Assembly (NCBI RefSeq): GCF_023264895.1
Contig: NZ_JAHFUY010000033.1
Span: 1-45,738, forward strand
From: Herbiconiux sp.
Lineage (GTDB): Bacteria > Actinomycetota > Actinomycetes > Actinomycetales > Microbacteriaceae
DNA length: 45,738 bases
Reading direction: 5' to 3'
Below are positions 33,442-45,508 of the stretch, one piece after another (positions within the stretch are counted from its first letter, which is position 1; every line of letters begins with the position of its first letter). The notes under the pieces are model-generated. The model worked only from the letters and a program-made list of their open reading frames with translations, did no database searches and was not told the origin of the DNA. Position numbers and translations under genes: made by a program.

Positions 33442-35535
33442 GTGGCTTCACTCCAATGGGAACCCATTGACGACCAGGCGGTCACCACCGCCAAGATCCT
33501 CGCGGCCGACGCCGTCGAGAAGGTGGGCAACGGCCACCCCGGCACCGCGATCAGCCTCGCGCCGGCGGCCTACCTCCTGTTCCAGAAGGTCATGCGCAAA
33601 GACCCCCGTGACCAGCACTGGCTCGGGCGCGACCGCTTCATCCTCTCGGTCGGTCACTCCTCGCTCACGCAGTACATCCAGCTCTACCTCGGCGGCTACG
33701 GCCTCGAGCTCGACGACCTCAAGGCGCTCCGTACCTGGGGATCGCTGACGCCCGGCCACCCCGAGTACGGCCACACCGACGGTGTCGAGATCACGACCGG
33801 CCCGCTCGGCCAGGGCCTCGCGTCCTCCGTGGGCTTCGCCTACGCGCAGCGCTTCGAGCGCGGTCTGTTCGATCCGGATGCCGCACCCGGCACGAGCCCG
33901 TTCGACCACCACACCTACGTGATCGCCGGGGACGGCGACATGCAGGAGGGCGTCACCAGCGAGGCCTCCTCGCTCGCCGGCCACCAGCAGCTCGGCAACC
34001 TGATCGCGATCTACGACTCCAACCAGATCTCGATCGAGGACGACACCAACATCGCCTTCACCGAAGACGTGAAGGCCCGCTACGAGGCCTACCACTGGCA
34101 CGTGCAGATCGTCGACTGGAAGAAGACGGGCCAGTACGTCGAAGACGTGCACGCGCTCTACGAGGCGATCGAGGCCGCCAAGGCCGAGACGTCGAAGCCG
34201 TCGCTGATCATCCTCAAGACGATCATCGGCTGGCCGAGCCCGAAGAAGCAGAACACCGGCAAGATCCACGGCTCAGCGCTCGGCGCCGACGAGCTCAAGG
34301 GCCTCAAGGAGGTGCTCGGCGCAGATCCCGAGCAGTCCTTCGTGGTGGCCGAGGAGATCATCGAGCACACCCGCGGCGCGATCGCCAAGGGCGCCGAGGA
34401 GCGTGCCGAGTGGCAGAAGGGCTTCGACGCCTGGGCCGCCGCCAACCCCGAGAAGAAGGAGCTGCTCGACCGCCTCGAGGCCGGCGAGCTCCCCGCCGGC
34501 CTCGCCGACGCGCTCCCCGTGTTCGAGCCCGGCAAGGACGTCTCGACCCGTGCCTCTTCCGGCAAGGTCATCAACTCCCTCGCGCCGCTGCTCCCCGAGT
34601 TCTGGGGCGGCTCGGCCGACCTGGCGGAGTCGAACAACACCACGATCGAGTCGGCCGCGTCGTTCGTGCCCTCCGAGCACTCCACCCACGAGTGGACCGG
34701 CAACCCCTACGGCCGCGTGCTGCACTTCGGCATCCGCGAGCACGCCATGGGCTCGATCCTGAACGGCATCGTGCTGCACGGCAAGACCCGCCCGTTCGGC
34801 GGCACCTTCCTCATCTTCAGCGACTACATGCGCCCCGCGGTGCGTCTGGCCGCCCTCATGAAGGTGCCCTCGGTGTTCGTCTGGACCCACGACTCCGTCG
34901 CCCTCGGCGAAGACGGCCCCACGCACCAGCCGATCGAGCAGCTGTGGTCGCTCCGCGCGATCCCGGGGCTCGACGTCGTGCGTCCCGCCGACGCGAGCGA
35001 GGTGGGCCACGCGTGGCTCACCATCCTCGGCCGCCGTCACAACCCGGCCGGCATCGCGCTGACCCGCCAGAACATCCCGGTGTACGAGCGCGGCGACGGC
35101 GAGGCCTCCGGTGAGGTCTTCGCGTCGGCGAGCAACGTCTCGAAGGGCGCCTACGTGCTCGCCGAGGCGCCGAACGGCACGCCCGACGTGATCTTCATCG
35201 CGACCGGCTCCGAGGTGCACCTGGCCGTCGAGGCGCGGGAGATCCTGAAGGGCGAGGGCATCAACGCCCGCGTCGTCTCGGCTCCCTCGCTCGAGTGGTT
35301 CGAGGAGCAGTCCGACGAGTACAAGGAGCACGTGCTCCCCGCGGCCGTCAAGGCGCGCGTCTCGATCGAGGCCGGCATCGGCCTCGGCTGGCGCCACTAC
35401 GTCGGCGACGCCGGACGCATCGTCTCGATCGAGCACTTCGGTGCCTCGGCCGACTACAAGACCCTGTTCCGCGAGTTCGGCATCACGACAGAGGCGGCCG
35501 TCGAAGCCGCAAAGACCTCGCTGGCCGCGCTCTAG
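33442..35535 (+). CDS. tkt: Transketolase
   Basis: A 697-aa thiamine diphosphate enzyme of the non-oxidative pentose phosphate pathway. It has GNGHPG (29-34), the thiamine-binding GDGDMQEG (163-170) and, in the second half, [11 protein letters not shown] and [12 protein letters not shown]. The length is normal. The start is GTG 33442 ([12 protein letters not shown]) with GAGAAGGG 11 nt upstream; the frame is open back to 33385, but that part is the leader. It opens a six-gene operon ending at pgl. Confidence 0.97.
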   Translation: MASLQWEPIDDQAVTTAKILAADAVEKVGNGHPGTAISLAPAAYLLFQKVMRKDPRDQHWLGRDRFILSVGHSSLTQYIQLYLGGYGLELDDLKALRTWGSLTPGHPEYGHTDGVEITTGPLGQGLASSVGFAYAQRFERGLFDPDAAPGTSPFDHHTYVIAGDGDMQEGVTSEASSLAGHQQLGNLIAIYDSNQISIEDDTNIAFTEDVKARYEAYHWHVQIVDWKKTGQYVEDVHALYEAIEAAKAETSKPSLIILKTIIGWPSPKKQNTGKIHGSALGADELKGLKEVLGADPEQSFVVAEEIIEHTRGAIAKGAEERAEWQKGFDAWAAANPEKKELLDRLEAGELPAGLADALPVFEPGKDVSTRASSGKVINSLAPLLPEFWGGSADLAESNNTTIESAASFVPSEHSTHEWTGNPYGRVLHFGIREHAMGSILNGIVLHGKTRPFGGTFLIFSDYMRPAVRLAALMKVPSVFVWTHDSVALGEDGPTHQPIEQLWSLRAIPGLDVVRPADASEVGHAWLTILGRRHNPAGIALTRQNIPVYERGDGEASGEVFASASNVSKGAYVLAEAPNGTPDVIFIATGSEVHLAVEAREILKGEGINARVVSAPSLEWFEEQSDEYKEHVLPAAVKARVSIEAGIGLGWRHYVGDAGRIVSIEHFGASADYKTLFREFGITTEAAVEAAKTSLAAL

Positions 35536-35571
35536 CGCCGGCCGACAGACACACTTTCTAGGAGAAGAACA

Positions 35572-36678
35572 ATGACCGAATCCACTCAGAAGCTCTCCGA
35601 CGTCGGCGTCAGCATCTGGCTCGACGACCTGTCGCGCGAGCGCATCTCCTCGGGCGGGCTGCAGAAGCTCATCGCCGAGAAGAACGTCGTGGGCGTCACC
35701 ACGAACCCCACGATCTTCGCCGCGGCTCTCGCCAAGGGCGAGTCGTACAGCGAGCAGGTCTCCACGCTGGCCAAGGCCGGCACGGATGTCACGAGCGCCG
35801 TCTTCGAGATCACGACCGACGACGTGGCCGCCGCGAGCGACATCTTCAAGCCGATCTACGACGAGACCAAGGGCTTCGACGGCCGTGTCTCGATCGAGGT
35901 CGAGCCCGGTCTCGCGCACGACGCCGCGGGAACGTTCGAGCAGGCCAAGGCGCTCCACGCCAAGGTCGACCGCGAGAACGTGCTCATCAAGATCCCCGCC
36001 ACGGTGGAGGGCCTCGAGGCCATCACGAACACCATCGGCGAGGGCATCTCGGTGAACGTGACGCTCATCTTCTCGCTCGAGCGCTACCGCGACGTCATCA
36101 ACGCCTACCTCGCCGGCCTCGAGAAGGCCAAGGAGGCGGGCCACGACCTGTCGAAGATCCACTCCGTCGCCTCCTTCTTCGTGTCGCGCGTCGACACCGA
36201 GATCGACAAGCGCCTCAACGAGATCGGCACCGACGAGGCGCTCGCGCTCAAGAGCAAGGCGGGCGTGGCCAACGCCCAGCTCGCCTACGAGGTGTGGACC
36301 CAGGCGTTCGCCACCGAGCGCGCCCTCGTGCTGCTCGAGGCCGGCGCCAACACCCAGCGTCCGCTCTGGGCCTCGACCGGTGTGAAGGACCCGAGCGTTC
36401 CCGACACCACCTACGTCGTCGAGCTCGCCGCCCCCAGCGTCGTCAACACGATGCCGGAGAAGACCCTCGACGCCCTCGCCGACCACGGCGTGGTCACCGG
36501 CGACACCATCGCCCACAGCTACGCCGAGGCCAACAAGGTGCTCGACGCCATCGGTGCCCTCGGAATCTCGTACGCCGAGGTCACCGAGCTGCTCGAGAAG
36601 GAGGGCGTGGAGAAGTTCATCGTCTCCTGGAACGAGCTGCTCGACACCGTGACGGCCGCCCTGAAGGCTGCCGAGTGA
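35572..36678 (+). CDS. tal: Transaldolase
   Basis: A 368-aa actinobacterial-type transaldolase. TTNPTIF (43-49) and the Schiff-base Lys140 in [11 protein letters not shown] are present. [13 protein letters not shown] follows near the C-terminus. It exchanges three-carbon ketol units in the pentose phosphate pathway. AGGAGAAGAAC precedes ATG 35572, 36 nt after tkt. The stop overlaps pgi (GTGA, 36675-36678). Confidence 0.96.
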   Translation: MTESTQKLSDVGVSIWLDDLSRERISSGGLQKLIAEKNVVGVTTNPTIFAAALAKGESYSEQVSTLAKAGTDVTSAVFEITTDDVAAASDIFKPIYDETKGFDGRVSIEVEPGLAHDAAGTFEQAKALHAKVDRENVLIKIPATVEGLEAITNTIGEGISVNVTLIFSLERYRDVINAYLAGLEKAKEAGHDLSKIHSVASFFVSRVDTEIDKRLNEIGTDEALALKSKAGVANAQLAYEVWTQAFATERALVLLEAGANTQRPLWASTGVKDPSVPDTTYVVELAAPSVVNTMPEKTLDALADHGVVTGDTIAHSYAEANKVLDAIGALGISYAEVTELLEKEGVEKFIVSWNELLDTVTAALKAAE

Positions 36679-38279
36679 CCGTATCGATCCACGTCTCCGG
36701 AGACGCCAGGACGGCCGTCCAGACGCACGTACCGCGTCTGGTGGCCGACCTGGTCGCCTCCGGGATCACGGCCGAGAACCCCTCCCTCTGGGGTCCGGCC
36801 GCCGAGGCCGAGGCGTCCAAGCGCCTCGGCTGGGTCGAGGCGGTGGCCGTCTCACGGCCGCTCGTCGCCGAGGTCGCCGCGCTCCGCGAGGAGTTCCTGG
36901 CGGCCGGCATCGACCACGTCGTGCTCGCGGGCATGGGCGGATCGTCGCTGGCCCCCGAGGTCATCACCAGGACCGCCGGTGTCGAGCTCACCATCCTCGA
37001 CTCGACCGCCCCGGGGCAGCTCCGCGCCGCCCTCGCCGACCGCCTCGAGACCACCGTGCTCGTCGCGTCGTCGAAGTCCGGCGGCACCCTCGAGACCGAC
37101 AGCCAGCGCCGGGCCTACGAGAGCGCCTTCCGCGCGGCGGACATCGACCCCGCGTCGCGGATCGTGATCGTGACCGATCCCGGTTCGCCGCTCGAGGAGC
37201 TCGCCACCGCGGCGGGCTACCGCACGTTCCTGGCCGACCCCGACGTGGGCGGCCGCTACTCGGCGCTCACCGCGTTCGGCCTCGTGCCGTCCGGCCTCGC
37301 CGGTGCCGACATCGGCGAGCTGCTCGACGAGGCGGAGGCCAGTTCCCTCAATCTCGCCGAGGACGGCTCCGACAACGTCGGTCTGATCCTCGGTGCCGCC
37401 CTGGCGGGCACGTCGCCCCTTCGCGACAAGGTCGCCATCGTGGCTGACGGAACCCACATCGTGGGCTTCGCCGACTGGGCCGAGCAGCTGATCGCCGAGT
37501 CGACCGGCAAAGACGGGAAGGGTCTCCTCCCCGTCGTGCTCGACACCGACTCCCCCGAGCTCACCGAGGGTCTCGCCGACGTGCAGATCGTCCGTCTCGT
37601 GGCGAACGCGGGTGAGCACCACCTGCGCGAGCGCCACCCCGGTGAGGTGCTCGTGAGCGGCACGCTCGGTGCGCTCCTCCTCACCTGGGAGTACGCGATC
37701 GCGGTGGCCGGGCGTCTGCTCGGCATCGACCCGTTCGACCAGCCCGACGTCGAGTCGGCGAAGGAGGCCGCCCGCGGACTCCTCGACGACCGGCCCGAGC
37801 CCGTCTCCCCCGCGTTCGTCGAGGGCGGCATCGAGGTGCGCGGCACCCCGAGTGGGCTCACCGCGGCAGGCACGCTGGCCGGAGCCGTCGAGGCGCTCCT
37901 CGCCTCGCTGCCGGCCACGGGCTACGTCGCCGTCATGGCGTACGTCGACCGCCTCGAGCTGCCGCAGCTCGCCGAGCTCCGCGACCTGCTCGCGAAGCGG
38001 TCCGGCCGGCCCGTCACGTTCGGCTGGGGCCCTCGCTTCCTGCACTCGACCGGTCAGTACCACAAGGGCGGACCGGCCGACGGGGTGTTCCTGCAGATCA
38101 CGGCCGATGCGGCCGACGACCTCGAGATCCCCGACCGTCCGTTCACCTTCGGCCAGCTCATCCAGGCCCAGGCCGCCGGCGACGCCGGTGTCCTCGCCGA
38201 GCACGGCCGGCCCGTGCTGCGACTGAACCTGACCGAGGCCACCGCCCAGGTCCCCACGCTCCTCGACGCGCTGCGCTGA
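36675..38279 (+). CDS. pgi: Glucose-6-phosphate isomerase
   Basis: A 534-aa protein with SIS-type sugar-phosphate motifs: [12 protein letters not shown] and [12 protein letters not shown], and a C-terminal [13 protein letters not shown] with the conserved His and Lys. It interconverts glucose-6-phosphate and fructose-6-phosphate. GTG 36675 overlaps the tal stop. It is placed between tal and zwf, so the isomerase is made together with the oxidative pentose-phosphate enzymes that compete for its substrate. Confidence 0.93.
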   Translation: MTVSIHVSGDARTAVQTHVPRLVADLVASGITAENPSLWGPAAEAEASKRLGWVEAVAVSRPLVAEVAALREEFLAAGIDHVVLAGMGGSSLAPEVITRTAGVELTILDSTAPGQLRAALADRLETTVLVASSKSGGTLETDSQRRAYESAFRAADIDPASRIVIVTDPGSPLEELATAAGYRTFLADPDVGGRYSALTAFGLVPSGLAGADIGELLDEAEASSLNLAEDGSDNVGLILGAALAGTSPLRDKVAIVADGTHIVGFADWAEQLIAESTGKDGKGLLPVVLDTDSPELTEGLADVQIVRLVANAGEHHLRERHPGEVLVSGTLGALLLTWEYAIAVAGRLLGIDPFDQPDVESAKEAARGLLDDRPEPVSPAFVEGGIEVRGTPSGLTAAGTLAGAVEALLASLPATGYVAVMAYVDRLELPQLAELRDLLAKRSGRPVTFGWGPRFLHSTGQYHKGGPADGVFLQITADAADDLEIPDRPFTFGQLIQAQAAGDAGVLAEHGRPVLRLNLTEATAQVPTLLDALR

Positions 38280-38328
38280 TCGAGACGCGCCGTGCACGAC
38301 TACGACACGAACGACAACTAGGAGTTCC

Positions 38329-39870
38329 ATGCCTCCCGTTGAGATAACGCCGGAGTACAACCCGCTGAGGCTCCCGACGGACCGCCGACTGAACCGGATC
38401 GCGGGGCCCTCCGGCCTCGTCATCTTCGGTGTCACCGGCGACCTGTCGCGCAAGAAGCTCATGCCCGCCGTCTACGACCTCGCCAGCCGGGGTCTCCTGC
38501 CGCCCGGATTCTCGCTGATCGGGTTCGCCCGGCGCGACTGGGAGGACCAGGATTTCGAGCGTGTCGTGCACGACTCGGTCAAGGAGCACTCCCGCACCCC
38601 GTTCGACGAGGACGTGTGGCGCCAGCTCTCCGAGGGCATCCGCTTCGTCTCGGGCGAGTTCGACGACGACAACGCCTTCGAGCAGCTGAAGACGACGATC
38701 GCTGAGCTCGACCGCGATCGAGGGACGATGGGCAACTACGCCTTCTACCTCTCGATCCCGCCGAAGGCGTTCCCGCTCGTCACCGAGCAGCTCCGTCGCT
38801 CGGGTCTCGCCGACCAGCAGGAGGACCGCTGGCGCCGGGTCGTGATCGAGAAGCCGTTCGGCAGCGACCTGAAGACGGCGATCGAGCTGAACGACGTGGT
38901 CGAGTCGGTCTTCCCGCCGGACTCGGTGTTCCGGATCGACCACTACCTCGGCAAGGAGACGGTCCAGAACATCCTGGCGCTGCGCTTCGCCAACCAGCTC
39001 TACGAACCCATCTGGAACGCCAACTACGTCGACCACGTGCAGATCACGATGGCCGAGGACATCGGGGTGGGCGGCCGGGCCGGCTACTACGACGGCATCG
39101 GTGCGGCGCGAGACGTCATCCAGAACCACCTCCTGCAGCTCCTGGCGCTCACCGCCATGGAGGAGCCGATCTCGTTCGACGCCGCCGATCTGCGTGCCGA
39201 GAAGGAGAAGGTGCTCGCCGCCGTCACGCTGCCCGAGGATCTCGGCACGGTGACGGCCCGCGGGCAGTACTCCGGGGGATGGCAGGGCGGCGAGAAGGTG
39301 CTCGGCTTCCTCGAGGAGGACGGCATGAACCCCGAGTCGACCACCGAGACCTACGCGGCCGTGCGACTCGACATCGCGACCCGCCGCTGGTCGGGCGTGC
39401 CGTTCTACCTGCGGGCGGGCAAGCGCCTCGGGCGCCGCGTCACCGAGATCGCGGTCGTCTTCAAGCGCGCCCCCCAGTACCTCTTCGCCGAGAGCCAGAC
39501 GTCGGAGCTCGGGCAGAACGCCCTGGTCATCCGCGTGCAGCCGGACGAGGGTGTGACGATCCGCTTCGGCTCCAAGGTGCCGGGTGCGGGAGTCCAGGTG
39601 CGCGATGTCACGATGGACTTCGGCTACGGTCACGCCTTCACCGAGGCGAGCCCGGAGGCCTACGAGCGACTCATCCTCGACGTGCTGCTCGGCGACCCGC
39701 CGCTGTTCCCCCGCCAGAAGGAGGTCGAGCTCTCCTGGAAGATCCTCGACCCGATCGAAGAGTACTGGGTGACGCAGGGTCAGCCCGAGCAGTACCGCCC
39801 CGGAACCTGGGGGCCCAGCTCGGCCGATGAACTGCTCGCCCGCGACGGAAGAACCTGGAGACGCCCGTGA
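38329..39870 (+). CDS. zwf: Glucose-6-phosphate 1-dehydrogenase
   Basis: A 513-aa enzyme with the NADP-binding GVTGDLSR (34-41), EKPFG (174-178) and the active-site RIDHYLGKE (202-210). It oxidises glucose-6-phosphate to 6-phosphogluconolactone. AGGAG precedes ATG 38329, 49 nt after pgi. The GTG of opcA overlaps its stop (GTGA, 39867-39870), which fits the need of this enzyme for OpcA in actinobacteria. Confidence 0.98.
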   Translation: MPPVEITPEYNPLRLPTDRRLNRIAGPSGLVIFGVTGDLSRKKLMPAVYDLASRGLLPPGFSLIGFARRDWEDQDFERVVHDSVKEHSRTPFDEDVWRQLSEGIRFVSGEFDDDNAFEQLKTTIAELDRDRGTMGNYAFYLSIPPKAFPLVTEQLRRSGLADQQEDRWRRVVIEKPFGSDLKTAIELNDVVESVFPPDSVFRIDHYLGKETVQNILALRFANQLYEPIWNANYVDHVQITMAEDIGVGGRAGYYDGIGAARDVIQNHLLQLLALTAMEEPISFDAADLRAEKEKVLAAVTLPEDLGTVTARGQYSGGWQGGEKVLGFLEEDGMNPESTTETYAAVRLDIATRRWSGVPFYLRAGKRLGRRVTEIAVVFKRAPQYLFAESQTSELGQNALVIRVQPDEGVTIRFGSKVPGAGVQVRDVTMDFGYGHAFTEASPEAYERLILDVLLGDPPLFPRQKEVELSWKILDPIEEYWVTQGQPEQYRPGTWGPSSADELLARDGRTWRRP

Positions 39871-40823
39871 TCGTCGATCTGCCTGACACCACGACGAGCA
39901 AGATCTCGAAATCGCTCGTCAAGATCCGCGAGGAGGGCGGCGCCGTGGCTCTCGGCCGCGTGCTGACCCTCGTGATCGTGACCTCGCTCGGCGAGGAGGA
40001 GGACGCCATCGAGGCGGCCAACGACGCCTCCCGTGAGCACCCCATGCGCGTGATCGTGGTCTCCACCGACCAGGAGAACGACGGCCTGAGCACCGGCCGC
40101 GGCGCGCGGCTCGACGCCCAGATCCGGGTCGGCGGAGACGCCGGCGCGAGCGAGGTCATCGTGCTCCGCGCCTACGGTGCGGCCGCGAGCGACCAGGAGG
40201 GGCTCGTCACCGGGCTCCTGCTCTCCGACGCCCCCGTCGTGGTCTGGTGGCCCGGTGCCGCTCCGGAGGACGTGTCGACCTCCGACCTCGGGCGCATCGC
40301 CACCCGCCGCATCACCGACTCGTCGAACCAGCGCAACCCCTACGAGGCGCTCCTGAGTCGAGCACGCACGTACGCGCCGGGCGACACCGACTTCGCCTGG
40401 ACGAGGCTGACCCTGTGGCGCGCCCAGCTCGCCGCGGTGCTCGACCAGCCGCCCTACGAGCCGGTCACGGCGATCGAGGTCTCCGGCGCATCCGACTCGC
40501 CCTCGACGTTGCTGCTCGCGGCGTGGCTGCGGCACCAGCTGCAGGTGCCCGTGAAGTACGGGCTGCTCGCGCGCGCCAACGGCTCGAGCGGCATCCACGG
40601 CGTCACGCTCACCCGAGAGCACGGCCCGATCGAGCTCGTGCGCGAGGTGCTCAACGTGGCCAAGCTCAGCCAGCCCAACCAGCCCACGCACGACCTCTCG
40701 CTCCCCCGCCGCAACCTCCGGGACTGCCTGGCAGAGGAGCTGCGACGGCTCGATCCGGACGACCTGTATGGTGAAGTCATCGTCCAAGGTCTCGCCGAAC
40801 TCCTGGAATCGGATCCCGCATGA
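39867..40823 (+). CDS. opcA: Glucose-6-phosphate dehydrogenase assembly protein OpcA
   Basis: A 318-aa actinobacterial OpcA, recognised by WWPGAAPEDVSTSDLGRIATRRITDS and TDFAWTRLTLWRAQLAAVLDQPP in the middle and NLRDCLAEELRRLDPDDLYGE near the end. OpcA activates or assembles Zwf. GTG 39867 overlaps the zwf stop, and its own stop overlaps the pgl ATG (40820-40823). These couplings keep the three products in step. Confidence 0.95.
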   Translation: MIVDLPDTTTSKISKSLVKIREEGGAVALGRVLTLVIVTSLGEEEDAIEAANDASREHPMRVIVVSTDQENDGLSTGRGARLDAQIRVGGDAGASEVIVLRAYGAAASDQEGLVTGLLLSDAPVVVWWPGAAPEDVSTSDLGRIATRRITDSSNQRNPYEALLSRARTYAPGDTDFAWTRLTLWRAQLAAVLDQPPYEPVTAIEVSGASDSPSTLLLAAWLRHQLQVPVKYGLLARANGSSGIHGVTLTREHGPIELVREVLNVAKLSQPNQPTHDLSLPRRNLRDCLAEELRRLDPDDLYGEVIVQGLAELLESDPA

Positions 40824-41590
40824 CAACTGATCGCCGTGTGCTCGTCCATCCCGACAAGGAGTCCCTGGCCGGCTCCGTGGCGGCCCGTTTCATCACGAAG
40901 GTGATCGACATCCTCGACGAGTTCGACGAGGCGAACATCGTGCTGACGGGGGGCACGATGGGGAGCGCGGTGCTCGCGGCGATCCGCTCGTCGCCGGCCG
41001 CGCAGACCATCGACTGGTCGCGCATCAGCTTCTGGTGGGGCGACGAGCGGTTCGTGCCGAAGGGCGACGCCGACCGCAACGACCTGCAGGCCCGCGAGGC
41101 CCTGCTCGACCACGTGCCGGTCGACCCCGCCAAGGTGCACGCGTTCCCGGCCTCCGACGAGATCGCCGATCTCGACGAGGCGGCCCGGGTCTACGCACGT
41201 GAGCTCGCGGACGCCGCCCCGGAAGGGGCGGACTACCCACGCTTCGACATCATGTTCCTCGGTGTCGGACCGGACGGCCACATCGCGTCGCTGTTCCCCG
41301 GCCACGGTGAGATCCGGATCACGGATGCCACGGTGGTGCCGATGCGCGACTCCCCCAAGCCGCCGCCGCTCCGCCTCAGCCTGACGCTTCCCGTCATCCA
41401 GTCGGCCGACCGCATCTGGATGGTGCTGGCCGGTGCCGACAAGGCCTCCGCCATCGGTCTCGCCCTCGCGGGTGCGAGCACCGACGAGGTGCCGGTCGCC
41501 GGAGCTCAGGGCCGCAAGCGCACGGTCTTCTTCGTCGACCAGGAGGCTGCGGCCGAGGTTCCCGAGTCGCTCATCGCGCCCTCGTACTGA
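40820..41590 (+). CDS. pgl: 6-phosphogluconolactonase
   Basis: A 256-aa NagB/Pgl-family hydrolase with SFWWGDERFVP and the active-site region LGVGPDGHIASLFPGH, including the catalytic His. It hydrolyses the zwf product to 6-phosphogluconate. It is the last gene of the operon and is followed by a 19-bp hairpin. A gnd gene for the next step is not in the window. Confidence 0.96.
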   Translation: MTTDRRVLVHPDKESLAGSVAARFITKVIDILDEFDEANIVLTGGTMGSAVLAAIRSSPAAQTIDWSRISFWWGDERFVPKGDADRNDLQAREALLDHVPVDPAKVHAFPASDEIADLDEAARVYARELADAAPEGADYPRFDIMFLGVGPDGHIASLFPGHGEIRITDATVVPMRDSPKPPPLRLSLTLPVIQSADRIWMVLAGADKASAIGLALAGASTDEVPVAGAQGRKRTVFFVDQEAAAEVPESLIAPSY

Positions 41591-41608
41591 TCGCGACGAC
41601 CACCAACG

Positions 41609-41652
41609 CCGAAGGGGCCGTTCTCACATCACAGTGAGAACGGCCCCTTCGG
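41609..41652. terminator. 19-bp perfect hairpin, bidirectional terminator of pgl and rbpA
   Basis: CCGAAGGGGCCGTTCTCAC (41609-41627), loop ATCACA, and its exact complement (41634-41652). It sits midway between the convergent pgl and rbpA stops. No long T-run is present, as is common in GC-rich actinobacteria. Confidence 0.9.
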
Positions 41653-41671
41653 GTTGTGCGGGAGGCTCGGC

Positions 41672-42034
41672 CTAGGAGGCGGTGGTGCCGCGACGCTCGC
41701 GGAGCTGCTGCAGAGCGTCTTCGAGAAGCTGCTCCGCCTCCTTCTCCGTGCGGCGCTCCTTCACGTAGGCGAGGTGCGTCTTGTAGGGCTCGAGCTTGGT
41801 GACCGACGGCGGGTTCGCCTTGTCACGACCGGCCGGCAGCCCCGAGGCGGGGCAGTCGATGGTCTCGGGGATCTCGTCGTCGGGCAGGTTCGCCGCGAAG
41901 TACCGCACGGTCTCGTTGCCGAGGGCATCCCAGTACGAGACCTGGATGCGATCGGCGTGGAAGCCGCGATCCTGCTCGCCCATGGGGCCGGCGCCTACGC
42001 GCGATCCGCGGATCGCACTTCCTCCTGATGCCAT
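41672..42034 (-). CDS. rbpA: RNA polymerase-binding protein RbpA
   Basis: A 120-aa actinobacterial transcription factor that stabilises RNA polymerase with the principal sigma factor. SAIRGSRVGAGPMGE (6-20) is the basic linker/sigma-interacting start, and VSYWDALGNETVRYFA and KTHLAYVKERRTEKEAE follow. Presence of RbpA confirms an actinomycete. GGAAGGGA precedes ATG 42034; the gene follows secG by 20 bp. Confidence 0.97.
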   Translation of the reverse strand: MASGGSAIRGSRVGAGPMGEQDRGFHADRIQVSYWDALGNETVRYFAANLPDDEIPETIDCPASGLPAGRDKANPPSVTKLEPYKTHLAYVKERRTEKEAEQLLEDALQQLRERRGTTAS

Positions 42035-42054
42035 GACTGCTGTCCCTTCCGGGC

Positions 42055-42306
42055 CTAGAGGCCGGAGTCGAATTTCGTGATGAGACCGAGGATGACGATG
42101 CTCGACACCCAGATCAGTCCCAGGATGACGGTGATGCGGTTCAGGTTGCGCTCCGCGACGCCCGAGGCGCCGAGGTTCGACGTGACACCGCCACCGAACA
42201 TGTCGGAGAGCCCACCGCCGCGACCCTTGTGCAGAAGGATGAGAAGGGTCAGGAGCAGGCTCGTGATGCCGAGAATCACCTGGAGGACGACCTGAAGGAT
42301 TTGCAC
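42055..42306 (-). CDS. secG: Preprotein translocase subunit SecG
   Basis: An 83-aa protein with two transmembrane helices (about 3-24 and 53-74) joined by the SecG-typical HKGRGGGLSDMFGGG loop. It assists SecYEA translocation. The start is GTG 42306 (VQILQVVLQVILG) with GAAAGG upstream. It is downstream of tpiA but appears to have its own -10 element overlapping the tpiA stop. Confidence 0.95.
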   Translation of the reverse strand: MQILQVVLQVILGITSLLLTLLILLHKGRGGGLSDMFGGGVTSNLGASGVAERNLNRITVILGLIWVSSIVILGLITKFDSGL

Positions 42307-42330
42307 TGCTTGCCTTTCACATGCCGGAGA

Positions 42331-42343
42331 GAGCGGGTCGCTC
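42331..42343 (-). promoter_or_regulatory. Small hairpin in the secG leader
   Basis: GAGCG, loop GGT, CGCTC lies between tpiA and secG. It may be a partial terminator for tpiA or a leader structure; it is too short to decide. Confidence 0.35.
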
Positions 42344-42361
42344 CCCCGAAGACCAGAGGTA

Positions 42362-42367
42362 AGTCTA
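42362..42367 (-). promoter_or_regulatory. -10 element TAGACT of secG-rbpA, overlapping the tpiA stop
   Basis: Reverse TAGACT includes the TAG stop codon of tpiA (42365-42367). It would start a ~49-nt leader for secG, allowing expression apart from the glycolytic genes. Confidence 0.42.
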
Positions 42368-43153
42368 CACTCCGACGTGCTTCTGGTAGCGCACGATCGC
42401 GGCGAACTCCGCGATGTCGAGGCTCGCACCGCCCACGAGCGCTCCGTCGACGTTGGGCTCGCGCATGAAGCCGGCGATGTTGCCCGACTTCACCGAGCCG
42501 CCGTAGAGGATGCGGGTGGCGGCCGCCGCGTCGGCGCTGAGGCTCTCGGCGACGACGGCGCGGAGGGCCGCACCGACCGTCTCGGCCTGCTCGGGGGTGG
42601 CGGCCTGGCCGGAGCCGATGGCCCAGACGGGCTCGTACGCCACGACGACGTCGGCATCCGCCTTGAGGCCCTCGAGGGCGACCTTGAGCTGGGCGACGGG
42701 CACGGCGCTCTGGCCGTGCTTCTCGAGGTCTTCGGCGGTCTCGCCCACGCAGATGACGGGGACGAGGCCGTGCGTGATGGCGGCCTTGACCTTCGCGGCG
42801 ACGATCTCGTCGGTCTCGCCGTGCATCGTGCGCCGCTCGGAGTGTCCGATGATGACGTACTTCGCGTCGAGCTGGGCCAGGAACTGGCCCGAGATCTCAC
42901 CCGTGTAGGCGCCGGAGTCGTGTGCCGAGACATCCTGCCCGCCGTAGGCGAGCGAGAGCTTGTCGGCGGCCACGAGGGTCTGCACAGAGCGGAGGTCGGT
43001 GAACGGCGGGAAGATGGCGACCTCGACCGAGTCGAAATCGTGCTTCGCGTCTTCGAGCGACCAGGCGAGCTTCTGCACGAAGGCGATCGACTGCAGGTGG
43101 TCGAGGTTCATCTTCCAGTTGCCGGCGATGAGGGGTGTGCGCTTCAGGACCAT
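42365..43153 (-). CDS. tpiA: Triosephosphate isomerase
   Basis: A 262-aa TIM-barrel enzyme with AGNWKMN near the N-terminus (Asn and catalytic Lys), IIGHSERR (catalytic His) and the loop-6 region AYEPVWAIG (catalytic Glu). It interconverts dihydroxyacetone phosphate and glyceraldehyde-3-phosphate. ATG 43153 lies inside the end of pgk (10-nt overlap), so the two are coupled. Confidence 0.97.
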   Translation of the reverse strand: MVLKRTPLIAGNWKMNLDHLQSIAFVQKLAWSLEDAKHDFDSVEVAIFPPFTDLRSVQTLVAADKLSLAYGGQDVSAHDSGAYTGEISGQFLAQLDAKYVIIGHSERRTMHGETDEIVAAKVKAAITHGLVPVICVGETAEDLEKHGQSAVPVAQLKVALEGLKADADVVVAYEPVWAIGSGQAATPEQAETVGAALRAVVAESLSADAAAATRILYGGSVKSGNIAGFMREPNVDGALVGGASLDIAEFAAIVRYQKHVGV

Positions 43154-44373
43154 CCGAGGACCTCCAGGCCAGGGAGGCGCTTGCCCTCGAGGAACTCGAG
43201 ACTGGCACCGCCTCCGGTTGAGATGTGACCGAACTGGTCGTCGGTGAAGCCGAGGGCACGGACCGCTGCGGCCGAGTCTCCCCCGCCCACCACGCCGAGA
43301 CCCCCGTGCTCGGGAGAAGAGGCCTCGGTGAGTGCTTGTGCGACCGCCTTGGTGCCCGCGGCGAAGGGCTCGAGCTCGAAGACGCCCATGGGGCCGTTCC
43401 AGAACACGGTCTTCGAGGAGGCGATGATCTCGGCGAAGGCCTTCGCGGTCTCCGGTCCGATGTCGAGGCCGAGACCGGAGGCGCCGAACGCGGTCTTCTC
43501 GATCGAGTCGGCCGCGGTCACCTCGATCTCGGCGTCGGCGCCGAACTTCGAGGCCACGACGACATCGGTGGGCAGCACGATCGTGACGCCGAGCTCGTCG
43601 GCCTTCGCGAGATAGCCGCGCACGGTGTCGAGCTGGTCCTCCTCGAGGAGGCTCGATCCGACCTCGTGGCCCTGGGCCTTGAGGAACGTGAAGAGCATGC
43701 CGCCGCCGATCAGCAGCGTGTTGACGCGCGGCAGCAGGTGGCCGATGACTCCGAGCTTGTCGGAGACCTTCGATCCGCCGAGCACCACCGTGTAGGGGCG
43801 CTCGGGGTTCTCGGTGAGCCGGTCGAGCACGTCGAGCTCCGTCTGGATGAGGAGGCCGGCCGCGCTCGGCAGCAGTTCGGCGAGGTCGTAGACGCTCGCC
43901 TGCTTGCGGTGCACCACGCCGAATCCGTCGGAGACGAAGGCGTCTCCGAACGCGGCGAGCTGCTCGGCGAATCCGCGACGCTCCGACTCGTCCTTGCTGG
44001 TCTCCCCCGGGTTGAAGCGGAGGTTCTCGAGCAGGGCGATCTCCCCGTCGCCGAGGCCGGCGACCACGTCCTTCGCCTCCTGGCCCACCGTGTCGTGCGC
44101 GAACGCGACAGGTGCGCCGAGGAGCTCGGAGAGGCGCTCGGCGACCGGGGCCAAGGAGTACTTGGCCTCGGGCGCGCCGTCGGGCCGGCCGAGGTGGCTG
44201 ACCACGACGACCTTGGCGCCCTGCTCGAGCAGGGCGGAGAGGGTGGGAAGGCTCGCGCGCACGCGCCCATCGTCGGTGATGACCCCGTCCTTGACAGGAA
44301 CGTTGAGGTCACACCGGACGATGACGCGCTTGCCTGCGAGCGATCCGAGGGTGTCGAGAGTGCGGAGCGTCAC
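43144..44373 (-). CDS. pgk: Phosphoglycerate kinase
   Basis: A 409-aa glycolytic kinase with [11 protein letters not shown] (19-29), [11 protein letters not shown] and the nucleotide-binding [10 protein letters not shown] near the end. It transfers phosphate from 1,3-bisphosphoglycerate to ADP. The start is GTG 44373, 24 nt after gap. Shine-Dalgarno is weak, so it may rely on coupling with gap. Confidence 0.98.
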   Translation of the reverse strand: MTLRTLDTLGSLAGKRVIVRCDLNVPVKDGVITDDGRVRASLPTLSALLEQGAKVVVVSHLGRPDGAPEAKYSLAPVAERLSELLGAPVAFAHDTVGQEAKDVVAGLGDGEIALLENLRFNPGETSKDESERRGFAEQLAAFGDAFVSDGFGVVHRKQASVYDLAELLPSAAGLLIQTELDVLDRLTENPERPYTVVLGGSKVSDKLGVIGHLLPRVNTLLIGGGMLFTFLKAQGHEVGSSLLEEDQLDTVRGYLAKADELGVTIVLPTDVVVASKFGADAEIEVTAADSIEKTAFGASGLGLDIGPETAKAFAEIIASSKTVFWNGPMGVFELEPFAAGTKAVAQALTEASSPEHGGLGVVGGGDSAAAVRALGFTDDQFGHISTGGGASLEFLEGKRLPGLEVLGWS

Positions 44374-44397
44374 GGATTCGCTTTCGAGAGGTTCGGG

Positions 44398-45495
<1,098 letters not shown>

Positions 45496-45508
45496 TCATC
45501 CAGCGTCG

